A DNA stretch of 64,000 nt from Paracoccus tibetensis (GCF_900102505.1 NZ_FMVT01000003.1:186001-250000), one strand, 5' to 3'; counted from the first letter of the stretch, positions 7,795-16,493 are shown. Made by a program: numbers and translations. Notes: generated from the sequence alone by a model not told the origin.

Positions 7795-8763
7795 ATGAAG
7801 CACCTGTTCTGTTCCGCCGCCCTTGCGCTGACGCTTCTGCCCGGCGTCGCCCTGGCCAACCGCGTCTTCATCACCAACGAGCGCAGCAACGACGTGACCG
7901 TGCTGGACGGCGAAAGCTTCGAGGTCATCGGCACCTATCCCGTCGGCAACCGCCCCCGCGGCATCACCATCAGCCCCGACGGCTCCGAGCTTTACGTCTG
8001 CGCCTCGGACGACGACATCGTGCGCGTCTTCGACCCCGAGACCATGCAGGAGATGCACACGCTGCCCTCCGGCCCCGATCCCGAGCTGTTCGTCCTGCAC
8101 CCGTCGGGCAACCCGCTCTACATCGCGAACGAGGACGACAACCTTGTGACCGTGGTGGACGTGCAGACGCGGCAGGTGCTGGCAGAGATCCCCGTGGGCG
8201 TCGAGCCCGAGGGGATGGGCGTCAGCCCCGACGGCCGCTACGTCGTCAACACCTCCGAGACGACGAACATGGCGCATTTCATCGACACCGAGACTTACGA
8301 GATCGTCGCCAACGTCCTCGTGGACAGCCGCCCGCGCTTCGCGCAGTTCACGGCCGATGGCAGCAAGCTCTACGTCACCTCCGAGATCGGCGGCACGGTC
8401 AGCGTGATCGACCCCGAGACCTACGAGATCACCAAGAAGATCAGCTTCGAGATCCCCGGCGTGCTGCCCGAGGCGATCCAGCCCGTCGGCGCGCGCGTGA
8501 CCTCGGACGGCAAGAAGCTCTACGTCGCGCTCGGGCCGTCGAACCGCGTGGCGGTGGTGGATGCCGAGACGGACGAGGTGATCGATTACCTGCTGGTCGG
8601 CCAGCGGGTCTGGCAGCTCGCCTTCACGCCCGATGAGCGGTATCTCTACACCACGAACGGCAATTCGAACGACGTTTCAATCATCGACGTCCAGCGGGAC
8701 GAGGTGATCCGCTCGGTGCCGGTCGGCCAGCAGCCTTGGGGCGTCGTCGTCGCGCCGGACTGA
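7795..8763 (+). CDS. YVTN-family beta-propeller protein, PQQ-associated
   Basis: This 322-residue protein has a signal peptide (cleavage near ALAN). Repeats of about 42 residues follow, with blades such as VFITNERSNDVTVLDGESF, LYVCASDDDIVRVFDPETM, LYIANEDDNLVTVVDVQTR and LYTTNGNSNDVSIIDVQRD. This is the regular form found in the PQQ-dependent catabolism-associated beta-propeller family. It is predicted periplasmic, and the function is unknown. It is a second propeller in the same locus, much more regular than the one at 4439-5392. The operon continues 23 bp downstream. Confidence 0.85.
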   Translation: MKHLFCSAALALTLLPGVALANRVFITNERSNDVTVLDGESFEVIGTYPVGNRPRGITISPDGSELYVCASDDDIVRVFDPETMQEMHTLPSGPDPELFVLHPSGNPLYIANEDDNLVTVVDVQTRQVLAEIPVGVEPEGMGVSPDGRYVVNTSETTNMAHFIDTETYEIVANVLVDSRPRFAQFTADGSKLYVTSEIGGTVSVIDPETYEITKKISFEIPGVLPEAIQPVGARVTSDGKKLYVALGPSNRVAVVDAETDEVIDYLLVGQRVWQLAFTPDERYLYTTNGNSNDVSIIDVQRDEVIRSVPVGQQPWGVVVAPD

Positions 8764-8786
8764 GCAGAACTTCAAGGGAGGACAAG

Positions 8787-9401
8787 ATGAACATTCTGGC
8801 GAGACTGATGACCGGGGCCGCGCTGGGCCTGATCCTGGCGGCACCCGTCGCCGCCCCCGCCGCCGCGCAGGACGCGCCTGCGGCCGAGACGCCCGAAGCC
8901 GGCGCCGCCGACAGCACCGCGCCCGACGCCGCGGCTCCGACGACCGAAGAGGACGAGGATGGCGGCGACGACGAGGCCGAGGAGGGTGCGGCCGAAGGCG
9001 AGGGCGGCACCTACCAGGCCTCGGGCATGTTCGACTACGGCTTTCCCGGCATCATGAACCGCGAGAACCGCACCGACCTGGCGCCCCTGCGCCTCTCGTC
9101 GGGTCAGCCGGTGGCGGGCGGCGAATACACGCTGAAATCGGGCGGCTACTATCGGATCGAGATCGAGGCCGACGGCACGCAGGAGCTGTCGCTGTCGGGC
9201 GGCGACTTCTTCCGCGCCGTCTGGATCAACGAGATCGTCATCAACGACATCGAGATCCGCCCGATGGGCGTGCACAGCATCGAGTTCGACGCCGCCGGCA
9301 GCGCCCGCATCAGCTTCGTTGCAATCCTGCCGGGGCGCTATACGCTGTCGGTGCCCGGCTCGACCGGAGAGACCATGCAGGCAGTGTTCAACATCCAATG
9401 A
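8787..9401 (+). CDS. Acidic secreted protein of unknown function
   Basis: This 204-residue protein starts at the ATG at 8787 behind GGGAGG. After the signal peptide (AAPAAAQ) comes a ~50-residue low-complexity Ala/Glu/Asp segment. A compact domain of ~130 residues follows, with motifs GMFDYGFPGIMNRENRTDL, YRIEIEADGT, FFRAVWINEIVINDIEIRP and ILPGRYTLSVPG. The second half looks like an all-beta, cupredoxin-like or Ig-like sandwich, but no Cys/His copper-ligand set is present. Its stop overlaps the ABC ATPase start (ATGA), so it is tightly coupled to the transporter. I do not recognise the family. Confidence 0.8.
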   Translation: MNILARLMTGAALGLILAAPVAAPAAAQDAPAAETPEAGAADSTAPDAAAPTTEEDEDGGDDEAEEGAAEGEGGTYQASGMFDYGFPGIMNRENRTDLAPLRLSSGQPVAGGEYTLKSGGYYRIEIEADGTQELSLSGGDFFRAVWINEIVINDIEIRPMGVHSIEFDAAGSARISFVAILPGRYTLSVPGSTGETMQAVFNIQ

Positions 9402-10129
9402 CCGACGACTCCGCCGCGCTGGCCATCTCGGGTGTCAGCCACGACTTCGGCAGCGTCAGGGCGCTGGACGATGTCTCGCTGACCGTGCCGCGCGGCGGGT
9501 TCACGGCGCTTCTGGGCGTGAACGGGGCGGGCAAGACCACGCTCTTCTCGCTGATCACGCGGCTCTACAACAACCGCTCGGGGACGATTCGCGTCGGCGG
9601 CTTCGACCTGCGCCGGCAGCCCTCCGAGGCGCTGGCCAGGCTGGGCGTCGTCTTCCAGAGCCGCGCGATGGATGCCGACCTGACCATCCGCCAGAACCTC
9701 GAATACCATGCCAGCCTGCACGGCATCGCCCGCCGCGCCGCCAAGCTGCGGATCGCGCAGGTGCTGGAGGATGTCGACCTGGCCGACCGGGCCGAGGCGC
9801 GCGTTTCGGCCCTGTCGGGCGGGCAGTCCCGCCGTGCCGAGATCGCGCGGGCGCTGATCCACAGCCCCGAGCTGCTGCTGCTGGACGAGGCGACGGTGGG
9901 CCTCGACGTGAAGTCCCGCGCCGAGGTGCTGGCGCTGACGCGGCGGCTGATCGCGGGGCACGGCGTCTCGGCACTCTGGGCGACGCATATCATGGACGAG
10001 ATCGAGCCGGTCGACGATCTGGTGATCCTGCATCGCGGCCGCGTCCTGCGGGCCGGCCGCGCGGCCGAGATCGCCGGCGGGGCGGGGCTGACGCAGTCCT
10101 TCCTCGACATGACCGGGCTCGCCGCATGA
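9398..10129 (+). CDS. ABC transporter ATP-binding protein (PQQ-dehydrogenase-associated exporter)
   Basis: This 243-residue ATPase is of the CcmA/DrrA-like exporter type. It has Walker A GVNGAGKT at 40-47, the LSGGQ signature at 139-143, Walker B LLLLDE at 159-164, and the H-loop Thr-His of ALWATHIMDE. It overlaps both neighbours by four bases, so it is translated with the secreted acidic protein before it and the permease after it. It powers the permease encoded next. The transported molecule is not known. Confidence 0.9.
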   Translation: MTDDSAALAISGVSHDFGSVRALDDVSLTVPRGGFTALLGVNGAGKTTLFSLITRLYNNRSGTIRVGGFDLRRQPSEALARLGVVFQSRAMDADLTIRQNLEYHASLHGIARRAAKLRIAQVLEDVDLADRAEARVSALSGGQSRRAEIARALIHSPELLLLDEATVGLDVKSRAEVLALTRRLIAGHGVSALWATHIMDEIEPVDDLVILHRGRVLRAGRAAEIAGGAGLTQSFLDMTGLAA

Positions 10130-10965
10130 GCGCTCCCCTGGCCGCTGCCCCCACCACCCGCGCGCGGGGCTGGCTGATCGCCTTTTCCGGCATCGCCCGG
10201 CGCGAGACGCTGCGCTTTGTTCATCAGCGCGGGCGCTTCCTTGCCGCGCTGGTCCGCCCGCTGGTCTGGCTGTTCATCTTCGCGGCGGGGTTCCGTGCGG
10301 TGCTGGGCCTGTCGATCACGCCGCCCTACCAGACCTATGTCCTCTACGAGGTCTATGTCACGCCCGGCCTTGTCGCGATGATCCAGCTCTTCAACGGGAT
10401 GCAGTCCTCGCTGTCGATGGTCTACGACCGCGAGACAGGGGCGATGCGGACGCTGCTGGTCAGCCCCTTCCCGCGCTGGTTCCTGCTGGGATCGAAGCTG
10501 ATCGCGGGGGTGATCGTGTCGATCATCCAAGTCTACACCTTCCTCGCCATCGCCTGGTTCTGGGGCATCCGGCCGCCCGTGTGGGGCTATGTCACCGTGA
10601 TCCCCGCGCTGGTCCTGTCGGGGCTGATGTTGGGCGCGATGGGGCTGTTTCTCTCCAGCGCCATCCGGCAGCTCGAGAACTTCGCCGGGGTCATGAACTT
10701 CGTCATCTTCCCGATGTTCTTCGCCTCTTCCGCGCTCTATCCGCTGTGGCGGATGCGCGAAAGCTCGCCCCTGCTCTACGACATCTGCCGCTTCAACCCC
10801 TTCACCCACGCCGTCGAGCTGATCCGCTTCGCCCTCTACATGCAGATGAACTGGGGGGCGCTGGTCGTGGTGATTGGCTGCCTCGCGGCCTTCTTCGGCG
10901 CGGCGGTCTTCATGTACGATCCCCAGAAGGGCCTCTGGGCCCGCCGCAAAGGAGGCCCCGCATGA
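10126..10965 (+). CDS. ABC-2 type permease (PedC-like)
   Basis: This 279-residue integral membrane protein has about six transmembrane segments and the ABC-2 organisation. Recognisable blocks are YETGAMRTLL-type text (YDRETGAMRTLLVSPFPR), MFFASSALYPLW and NPFTHAVELIRFALY. It pairs with the ATPase at 9398-10129, with an ATGA overlap. The family occurs beside PQQ-dependent alcohol dehydrogenases, such as the ped cluster of phenylethanol degraders. ABC-2 permeases are normally exporters, which fits poorly with the binding protein at the head of the operon. Confidence 0.88.
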   Translation: MSAPLAAAPTTRARGWLIAFSGIARRETLRFVHQRGRFLAALVRPLVWLFIFAAGFRAVLGLSITPPYQTYVLYEVYVTPGLVAMIQLFNGMQSSLSMVYDRETGAMRTLLVSPFPRWFLLGSKLIAGVIVSIIQVYTFLAIAWFWGIRPPVWGYVTVIPALVLSGLMLGAMGLFLSSAIRQLENFAGVMNFVIFPMFFASSALYPLWRMRESSPLLYDICRFNPFTHAVELIRFALYMQMNWGALVVVIGCLAAFFGAAVFMYDPQKGLWARRKGGPA

Positions 10966-11552
10966 TCCGTGCCGCAGTTCTGGCGCTTGCGATGGCCGGT
11001 CCCGCCTTCGGCGCGGCCGGCACCGATCCGGACTGGCCCTGCATCCAGCGCCAGCAGCCGAACCTGTCGCTTGGGCAGGTCTGGTCCGGCCCACCGCCCG
11101 ACGAGGCCGCCGAGAGCCTGTCGCGCGATCGCGCCATCACCCTTCTGGCCGAGCGGATCGAGCAGCGGCGGATGCCGATGGACGAGGCCGAGGCCGAGAT
11201 CGCGGCCTTCGCCGCCGAGGCCGAGCCCGCGCAGCTGGTCGCGCTGATGCTGGCGACCTTCCGCCGGATCGAGCAGGACCGCAGCGCCCTGATGGGCGGC
11301 ATCTCGCGCTACGGCCGCTCGCAGGTGGCGCTGGCCACGCGGATCGAGGAGCGCCGGGCGCGGATGGAGGAGATGGAGGCCGCCGAGGCCCCCGATTTCG
11401 AAGCCATCGACGCCGAGGAGGCGGCGCTGGACTGGGACCAGCGCATCTTCACCGAGCGCCAGCAGCAGCTGACCTATGTCTGCGAGACGCCGGTGATCCT
11501 CGAGCAGCGCATCTTCGCCCTGGGCCGCGCCATCCAGGCGCATCTCGACTAG
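10962..11552 (+). CDS. Secreted alpha-helical protein of unknown function
   Basis: This 196-residue protein starts with an ATGA overlap after the permease. A short signal peptide (cleavage near AFGAAG) is followed by DWPCIQRQQPNLSLGQVW. After that comes a charged, largely helical body rich in Glu/Arg/Ala, with likely coiled-coil stretches such as IEERRARMEEMEAAEA, ending QLTYVCETPVILEQRIFAL. The two mature cysteines (DWPC, YVCE) could form a disulfide that ties the ends together. It is the last gene of the C1-associated ABC operon, and the 3' end overlaps the convergent glycosyltransferase gene by 4 bp. No family recognised. Confidence 0.75.
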   Translation: MIRAAVLALAMAGPAFGAAGTDPDWPCIQRQQPNLSLGQVWSGPPPDEAAESLSRDRAITLLAERIEQRRMPMDEAEAEIAAFAAEAEPAQLVALMLATFRRIEQDRSALMGGISRYGRSQVALATRIEERRARMEEMEAAEAPDFEAIDAEEAALDWDQRIFTERQQQLTYVCETPVILEQRIFALGRAIQAHLD

Positions 11553-12526
11553 GGCTGCGCGAGGCGAACGATCTCGGGATGGGGCCGGTCCAGCCGCTCG
11601 GCCATGCCATCCGCGATGGCCATCTCCAGCAGCCGGCCGAAGACCGGCGCATCGCCGCCATAGTCGGGCGCCTTGCGCCGCCACTTGCGCAGCAGCACGG
11701 GCACCAGCAGCCGGAACCACGGGCCCGCCGCGACGCGATAGGCGATCAGCGCATTGCGATACATGTAATAGACCTTCCAGAGCGGGCGCAGCACGACGCC
11801 CTTCCGGCCCTGCAGCGCCGTCGTCTCATGCTCGAACCGGATCTGCGGCGCGAAACCGATGCGCAGGCCGGCCAGCCGCATCCGCAGCGTGTAGAGCTGG
11901 TCGTCCCCGTAGATGAAGAGCCGCGGGTCGGGCAGCCCGGCCCTGATCAAGGCCGCGCGCGACAGGAACAGGCCGACGAAGCTGCTCATGTCCACCTCGC
12001 GCACCGGCGCGTGGCCCGCATAGGCGCGGTCGGCGAGGTGGAAGCCCTTGCGGCCCTGGCCGAGGGGCATCCGCGCCAGCGTCGACAGGAACTCGGGCAG
12101 GCGCCAGAACGGGTTGCGGTAGGGGCGGTTCATCTCGCAGATCCGGCCGTCGGGGTGGAAGACTGCGGCGCCGATGGCGTCCCAGCCCTGCGGGTCCATC
12201 CTGCGGAAGGCGGACAGCGCCCCTTCGGCGGGCCGGCCGTCATCATCCATGACGACGATCCAGTCGGCGTCCGTCAGATCGCGCGCAAGCTGCATCCCGA
12301 GCGAGAAGCCGCCGGCGCCCCCGACATTCGCCCGCGTGCGATGCACCAGCAGCCGGGGATCGTCCAGCGTTGCCAGCCAGCCGGCCGTCATGTCGCGCGT
12401 CGCGTTGTCGATCACGATCAGGGTCGCGATCGGCTCGGCCAGAAGCCGCTCGACCGTCAGGCGCAGCTGCGCGACCCGGTCATGGGTGACGACGACCGCC
12501 GTGATCTTCGGAGGTTTCCTCGGCAT
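11549..12526 (-). CDS. Family 2 glycosyltransferase (GlfT-like)
   Basis: This 325-residue GT-A enzyme is predicted cytoplasmic. The ATG at 12524-12526 is chosen because it directly precedes the family start KITAVVVTHDRVAQL; a longer frame to 12625 adds only low-complexity sequence. The nucleotide-sugar site has VVMDDDGRP (a DxD-type metal motif). NVGGAGGFSLGM and the C-terminal YYMYRNALIAYR resemble rhamnosyl- and galactofuranosyl-transferases. The acceptor is unknown. It is divergent from the rfbC operon and is related to the enzyme at 14851-15750. Confidence 0.85.
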   Translation of the reverse strand: MPRKPPKITAVVVTHDRVAQLRLTVERLLAEPIATLIVIDNATRDMTAGWLATLDDPRLLVHRTRANVGGAGGFSLGMQLARDLTDADWIVVMDDDGRPAEGALSAFRRMDPQGWDAIGAAVFHPDGRICEMNRPYRNPFWRLPEFLSTLARMPLGQGRKGFHLADRAYAGHAPVREVDMSSFVGLFLSRAALIRAGLPDPRLFIYGDDQLYTLRMRLAGLRIGFAPQIRFEHETTALQGRKGVVLRPLWKVYYMYRNALIAYRVAAGPWFRLLVPVLLRKWRRKAPDYGGDAPVFGRLLEMAIADGMAERLDRPHPEIVRLAQP

Positions 12527-12674
12527 TCCGTCGCCTTCACAAGCTGCCGCTGCGGCCGTCGCTGTTAACATGTTGCCCAAAGCGAAGGCAACCGGCGCAC
12601 GGCCTTCTGCGCGACGGGCTGACAAGCCCCGCGCCGCGACCTACAAGACAAGGGAATTGTGGCGAGGATGGTTC

Positions 12675-13232
12675 ATGCAGATCGAGACGACTAGGCTTCC
12701 GGGTGTGCTGGTCCTGACACCGGCCCGCTTCGGCGACGCGCGCGGCTTCTTTTCGGAAAGCTGGAACCGGCGCACGCTGGAGAAGGCGGGGCTGGACCTG
12801 CCGGAATTCGTGCAGGACAACCACTCGATTTCGCACAAGACCGGCACGCTGAGGGGGCTGCACTACCAGTCGCCGCCCCATGCGCAGGGCAAGCTTGTGC
12901 GCTGCGGGCGCGGCAGTCTGTTCGACGTCGCGGTGGATGCGCGCCTCGGCAGCCCGACCTACGGCCAGTGGTTCGGCACCGAGCTGAGCTTCGAGAACGG
13001 CCGCCAGCTCTGGGTGCCCGCCGGCTGCCTGCACGGCTTCGTCACGCGCGAGCCGGACACCGAGGTGGTCTACAAGTGCACGGACTTCTTCGACGCAGGC
13101 TCGGACGGGGCGGTCCGGTGGGACAGCCTGGGGATCGAATGGGGCGTGGACGAGCCCGTCCTGTCGGACAAGGACAGCCGCGCTCCGGCCTTCGCCGACT
13201 GGACCTCGCCCTTCCGGTGGGAGAGCGCATGA
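12675..13232 (+). CDS. rfbC: dTDP-4-dehydrorhamnose 3,5-epimerase
   Basis: This 185-residue cupin-fold enzyme converts dTDP-4-keto-6-deoxyglucose to dTDP-4-keto-L-rhamnose. Family motifs are GDARGFFSESW, FVQDNHSISHKTGTLRGLHY (the His of GLHYQ is catalytic), KLVRC and VPAGCLHGFVT. GAGGA precedes the ATG at 12675. It is alone here: rfbA, rfbB and rfbD are not in the window. It overlaps the following glycosyltransferase (ATGA), which suggests that deoxysugar supply and transfer are coupled. Confidence 0.93.
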   Translation: MQIETTRLPGVLVLTPARFGDARGFFSESWNRRTLEKAGLDLPEFVQDNHSISHKTGTLRGLHYQSPPHAQGKLVRCGRGSLFDVAVDARLGSPTYGQWFGTELSFENGRQLWVPAGCLHGFVTREPDTEVVYKCTDFFDAGSDGAVRWDSLGIEWGVDEPVLSDKDSRAPAFADWTSPFRWESA

Positions 13233-14854
13233 CCTTCCCCTTCGGCGGGGCAGGGGCCACGGCCGCGCCGCAGGACATCCCACCCGTCGAAGCCGATATC
13301 CGCGAGCTGCGCGCCATCTACGAGCGCATCTTCCCGACCCGGCACCTGCGCTACGTCCTCAGGATCGGGACGCAGCACCACGGGCCGAAGGTCCAGCTCC
13401 ACGAGGGCGAGGTGGATCTTGCGCCGGGCGATCTGGGGCCGGACTTCCTCGGCGTGATCGAGCGGCCGGCATTCGGCAGCGATCCGCGCATCGTGACGAT
13501 CATCGCCGCGCTTCCCCGTCCGCCCCGGCCCGGACAGCCGGGGCCGGCCGAACGCCCCTGGAAGCCCATCGCTCGCCTCGGCTGGCTGTTCCGCGCCAGC
13601 CCGATGGCCTACGAGACGCTGCGCTACCACGCCGAGATGCTGCGCAAGCGCCGTCTCGAGCGCCGCGACCGCCGGAGGGCGCTGCCCTTCGGGCGCCGCG
13701 CGGCCCTGCCCGCCGCGGCAGCGCCCGCCACGCGGGACACGCGGCCCGCGATCCTCGTCGGGATGCACTGGCTGGAACTGGGCGGGGCCGAGCGGCTCGG
13801 CCTCGACTGCATCCATTGGGCGCATCGCGCGGGGCTGCGCGTCTTCGTCGTCGCCTCGGTGCCGGCGCCGCAGAGCCTCGCCGACCGGCTGCCGCAGCAT
13901 CCGGGCGTCACCTTCATCCGGCTGGACCGGCACCTGCCGCACCGGCACTGGACCCGCTACGTGACCGCCCTGGCGCTGGCCGAGGACATCCGACTCGTCC
14001 ACATCCATCACTGCACGCCGCTTTACGTGGCGCTGCCGACACTGCGGGCGCGGCTGCCGCATCTGCAGGTGATCGACAGCACCCATATCGTCGAATACGC
14101 GAACGGCGGCTTTCCCTGGATCTCGGGCGTCTGGACGCAGTTCATCGACCGCCACCACGTGATCAGCGCGGGCCTCGCCCGCCACCTCTCGGGCCGGTTC
14201 GGCGTCCCGCTGGAGAAGGTGCTGCTGGGCCGGATGCTGGACCGGGACGGCCCGCCGCCGCTGCCGCTACGCTTCCGGGCCGGGCAGCCCAGCCTGCATG
14301 TCGCCTTTGTCGGCCGGCTCAGCTACCAAAAGCGGCCGGTCGTCCTGGCCCATGCGCTGCGCGAGCTTGCGGCCTGGGCGCGCCGCCGGCAGGTGGCGTT
14401 CACCGCCACGGTCATCGGCGACGGCCCCTTCAACCCAGCATTCGAGACGCTCCTGGACCGCCTCGGTCTGCGCGGGCAGGTGAACCTGCTGCCACCCGAG
14501 GCCGACGTGCCCGCCATCTTGCGGCAGGCCGACATGCTGCTGCTGCCCTCGAACAACGAGGGCCTGGCGCTGGTCTGCTACGAGGCGGTGGCGCAGGGCT
14601 GCATTCCCGTCTCGACCCGTGTCGGGGCGCAGGACGAGCTGCTGCCGGACGGGCTGCTGGTCCCCCTCGCGCCGCGCGCCACCGTCCGCGGCATCACCGC
14701 CGTCATCGACCGGCTGTGGCGCGACGCGGCCTTCCTGGCCGCGCAGTCTGAAGCCCTCGCCCGCCGCCACGCGGCCCTGCGCGCCGAGCCGACCGCGGAA
14801 GAGGTGCTGATGCCGATCTATCGCCGGATCGCGGCGGCGCCGGCGACGACATGA
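13229..14854 (+). CDS. Family 4 glycosyltransferase with N-terminal extension
   Basis: This protein has 541 residues. The first ~150 residues include a basic region around KRRLERRDRRR and match no domain I recognise. From about residue 170 a GT-B glycosyltransferase follows: ILVGMHWLELGGAERLGLD forms the N-terminal Rossmann part, HVAFVGRLSYQKRP begins the donor-binding half, and SNNEGLALVCYEAVAQG is the E-x7-E-type donor motif. The substrate is unknown. ATGA overlaps on both sides tie it to rfbC and the next glycosyltransferase. Confidence 0.85.
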   Translation: MTFPFGGAGATAAPQDIPPVEADIRELRAIYERIFPTRHLRYVLRIGTQHHGPKVQLHEGEVDLAPGDLGPDFLGVIERPAFGSDPRIVTIIAALPRPPRPGQPGPAERPWKPIARLGWLFRASPMAYETLRYHAEMLRKRRLERRDRRRALPFGRRAALPAAAAPATRDTRPAILVGMHWLELGGAERLGLDCIHWAHRAGLRVFVVASVPAPQSLADRLPQHPGVTFIRLDRHLPHRHWTRYVTALALAEDIRLVHIHHCTPLYVALPTLRARLPHLQVIDSTHIVEYANGGFPWISGVWTQFIDRHHVISAGLARHLSGRFGVPLEKVLLGRMLDRDGPPPLPLRFRAGQPSLHVAFVGRLSYQKRPVVLAHALRELAAWARRRQVAFTATVIGDGPFNPAFETLLDRLGLRGQVNLLPPEADVPAILRQADMLLLPSNNEGLALVCYEAVAQGCIPVSTRVGAQDELLPDGLLVPLAPRATVRGITAVIDRLWRDAAFLAAQSEALARRHAALRAEPTAEEVLMPIYRRIAAAPATT

Positions 14855-15750
14855 GCGGCGCGATTGGCACGGCCGCCGTCATCGTCACCTTCAACCGCTC
14901 GGCCAAGCTGATGAAGGTGCTGGACGCGCTGGCCGTCCAGACGATGCCGCCGGACGTGATCCTGGTGGTGGACAACGCCTCGACCGACGACACGGCGGCG
15001 CTGCTGACGGCGCGGGCGGAGGGCGATCCGCGGCTGCGCCACATCCGCCTGCCGGTGAACGCGGGCGGCGCGGGCGGCTTTCACGCCGGGATGCGCGTCG
15101 CCTGCCAGATGGGGGCCGCGCATCTGTGGCTGTCGGACGACGACGCCTATCCCAGGCCGGACGCCCTCGAGCGGCTGCACGAGGCCCTTTCCCGGTTCGA
15201 GGGGGAGACCGGCCGCCGCCCCAGCTTCGCTTGCTCGCGCGTCGAATGGATCGACGGCTCGCTCTGCGAGATGAACTGCCCGCGCCCGGTCTGGGACTGG
15301 GCACGCTTCGTGCAGCCGCGGGGGGGCTGGGCGATGGTCGACAGCTGCTCGTTCGTCTCGGCGCTGGTGCCGGCCTGGGCGGTCCGCAAGCACGGCCTGC
15401 CGATCGCCGAGTATTTCATCTGGTTCGACGATGCCGAGTTCACCCGGCGCATCTCGCGCAGCCATCCCGGCATCTTCGTGCCCGAAAGCGTGGTCGTGCA
15501 TGACACGCCGGAGAATCGCGGGGTGAATTACGGCCTCGTCGACGACGCGAGCCTGTGGAAGTTCGTCTACGGGGCGCGCAACGAGGCCTCGTTTCGGCGG
15601 CGCGAGGCGGGGCTGATCAGCGTGCTGGCCTTCGCCTATGGCGCGCGCGGCCAGATGCGCCGCCACCGCGTGCCGGCGCGACTGCGCCGCAGGATCTACG
15701 GCGCCATCCTGCGCGGCTTGTGGTTCCGACCGAAGATCGTGCGGCTCTGA
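14851..15750 (+). CDS. Family 2 glycosyltransferase (GlfT-like)
   Basis: This 299-residue GT-A enzyme begins AAVIVTFNRSAKLMKVLDAL. It has VVDNASTDDTAALL, the block NAGGAGGFHAGMR and the metal site LWLSDDDAYP. The C-terminal part carries YFIWFDDAEFTRRI. It is similar in plan to the product of 11549-12526 and to rhamnosyl/galactofuranosyl-transferases. It is the last gene of the rfbC operon and overlaps the previous stop by 4 bases. The polysaccharide it builds is not known. Confidence 0.87.
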   Translation: MSGAIGTAAVIVTFNRSAKLMKVLDALAVQTMPPDVILVVDNASTDDTAALLTARAEGDPRLRHIRLPVNAGGAGGFHAGMRVACQMGAAHLWLSDDDAYPRPDALERLHEALSRFEGETGRRPSFACSRVEWIDGSLCEMNCPRPVWDWARFVQPRGGWAMVDSCSFVSALVPAWAVRKHGLPIAEYFIWFDDAEFTRRISRSHPGIFVPESVVVHDTPENRGVNYGLVDDASLWKFVYGARNEASFRRREAGLISVLAFAYGARGQMRRHRVPARLRRRIYGAILRGLWFRPKIVRL

Positions 15751-15784
15751 TGTCTGCTCGCCCTGTTCGGCAGAACCCGCCGGG

Positions 15785-16480
15785 TCAGTCGATCAGGGCC
15801 GAGGGCGCGGTCCAGGGGCGCAGCTCCGCCTCGATCCAGGTGCCGTGGGCGGCGTTCGGAAAGACGATCCAGTCCTGCCCGAAGCGCCCGGCATGTTCCT
15901 CGGCCAGGCTGTGCTGGTCCTCCAGCGCGGCGCCGGCGAAGGCGCCGTGGAAGTCGTGCAGCGTGTCGCCTAGGTGCAGGATGATGCGGTGATCCCGCTC
16001 GACGGCGGCGCGGCGCTCGGCCTTGGGCGGGCCGAAGAGCAGCACCTGCGCGGCCGCCACCTGCGGCAGGCCGAGGCGCGAGAGCGTGGCGATGGTCGCC
16101 AGCTTGTTCTCCTCGAATCTGTCCGAGACGTAGAAGATCGTGACGCCAAGCCGGTCGGCCAGCGCGAAGAACTCGGCCGCGCCGGGGATGAGGTGGGGAT
16201 CGCCCTCGCGCTCCCACAGCTTCCAGGTCTCGAGGCTGTCGGTCCCGTGGCCGTTATGGACGGCGAAGGCCATCACCGCGCTGTTGTCGAGGATCGTCTC
16301 GTCGATGTCGCTGACGACGGCCAGCCCTGCGCCGCCGCCCGCCTCGCGCACCGCCGCCTCCAGCCGCAGGGTCGCCAGCGCGTAGCATTGCCGCTGCAGC
16401 GCGCGCACCTCGGCCGAGGCCTGCTGGTAGCGCACGGCGATGGTGTGGTCGTGTGGGGTTCTTGCGGGGGTGCGGGTCAT
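15785..16480 (-). CDS. HAD-superfamily acid phosphatase (class B/C-like)
   Basis: This 231-residue phosphatase has the HAD nucleophile motif VVSDIDETILDNS (first Asp nucleophile, second Asp acid/base), FYVSDRFEENK as motif II and HLGDTLHDF as motif IV. It resembles the lipoprotein e(P4)/5'-nucleotidase family. Those proteins are usually exported; this one shows no signal peptide or lipobox from the ATG at 16480, which follows AGGAGG. It may be a cytoplasmic nucleotidase. The substrate is not predictable. Confidence 0.8.
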   Translation of the reverse strand: MTRTPARTPHDHTIAVRYQQASAEVRALQRQCYALATLRLEAAVREAGGGAGLAVVSDIDETILDNSAVMAFAVHNGHGTDSLETWKLWEREGDPHLIPGAAEFFALADRLGVTIFYVSDRFEENKLATIATLSRLGLPQVAAAQVLLFGPPKAERRAAVERDHRIILHLGDTLHDFHGAFAGAALEDQHSLAEEHAGRFGQDWIVFPNAAHGTWIEAELRPWTAPSALID

Positions 16481-16493
16481 GAAGCCTCCTGTC

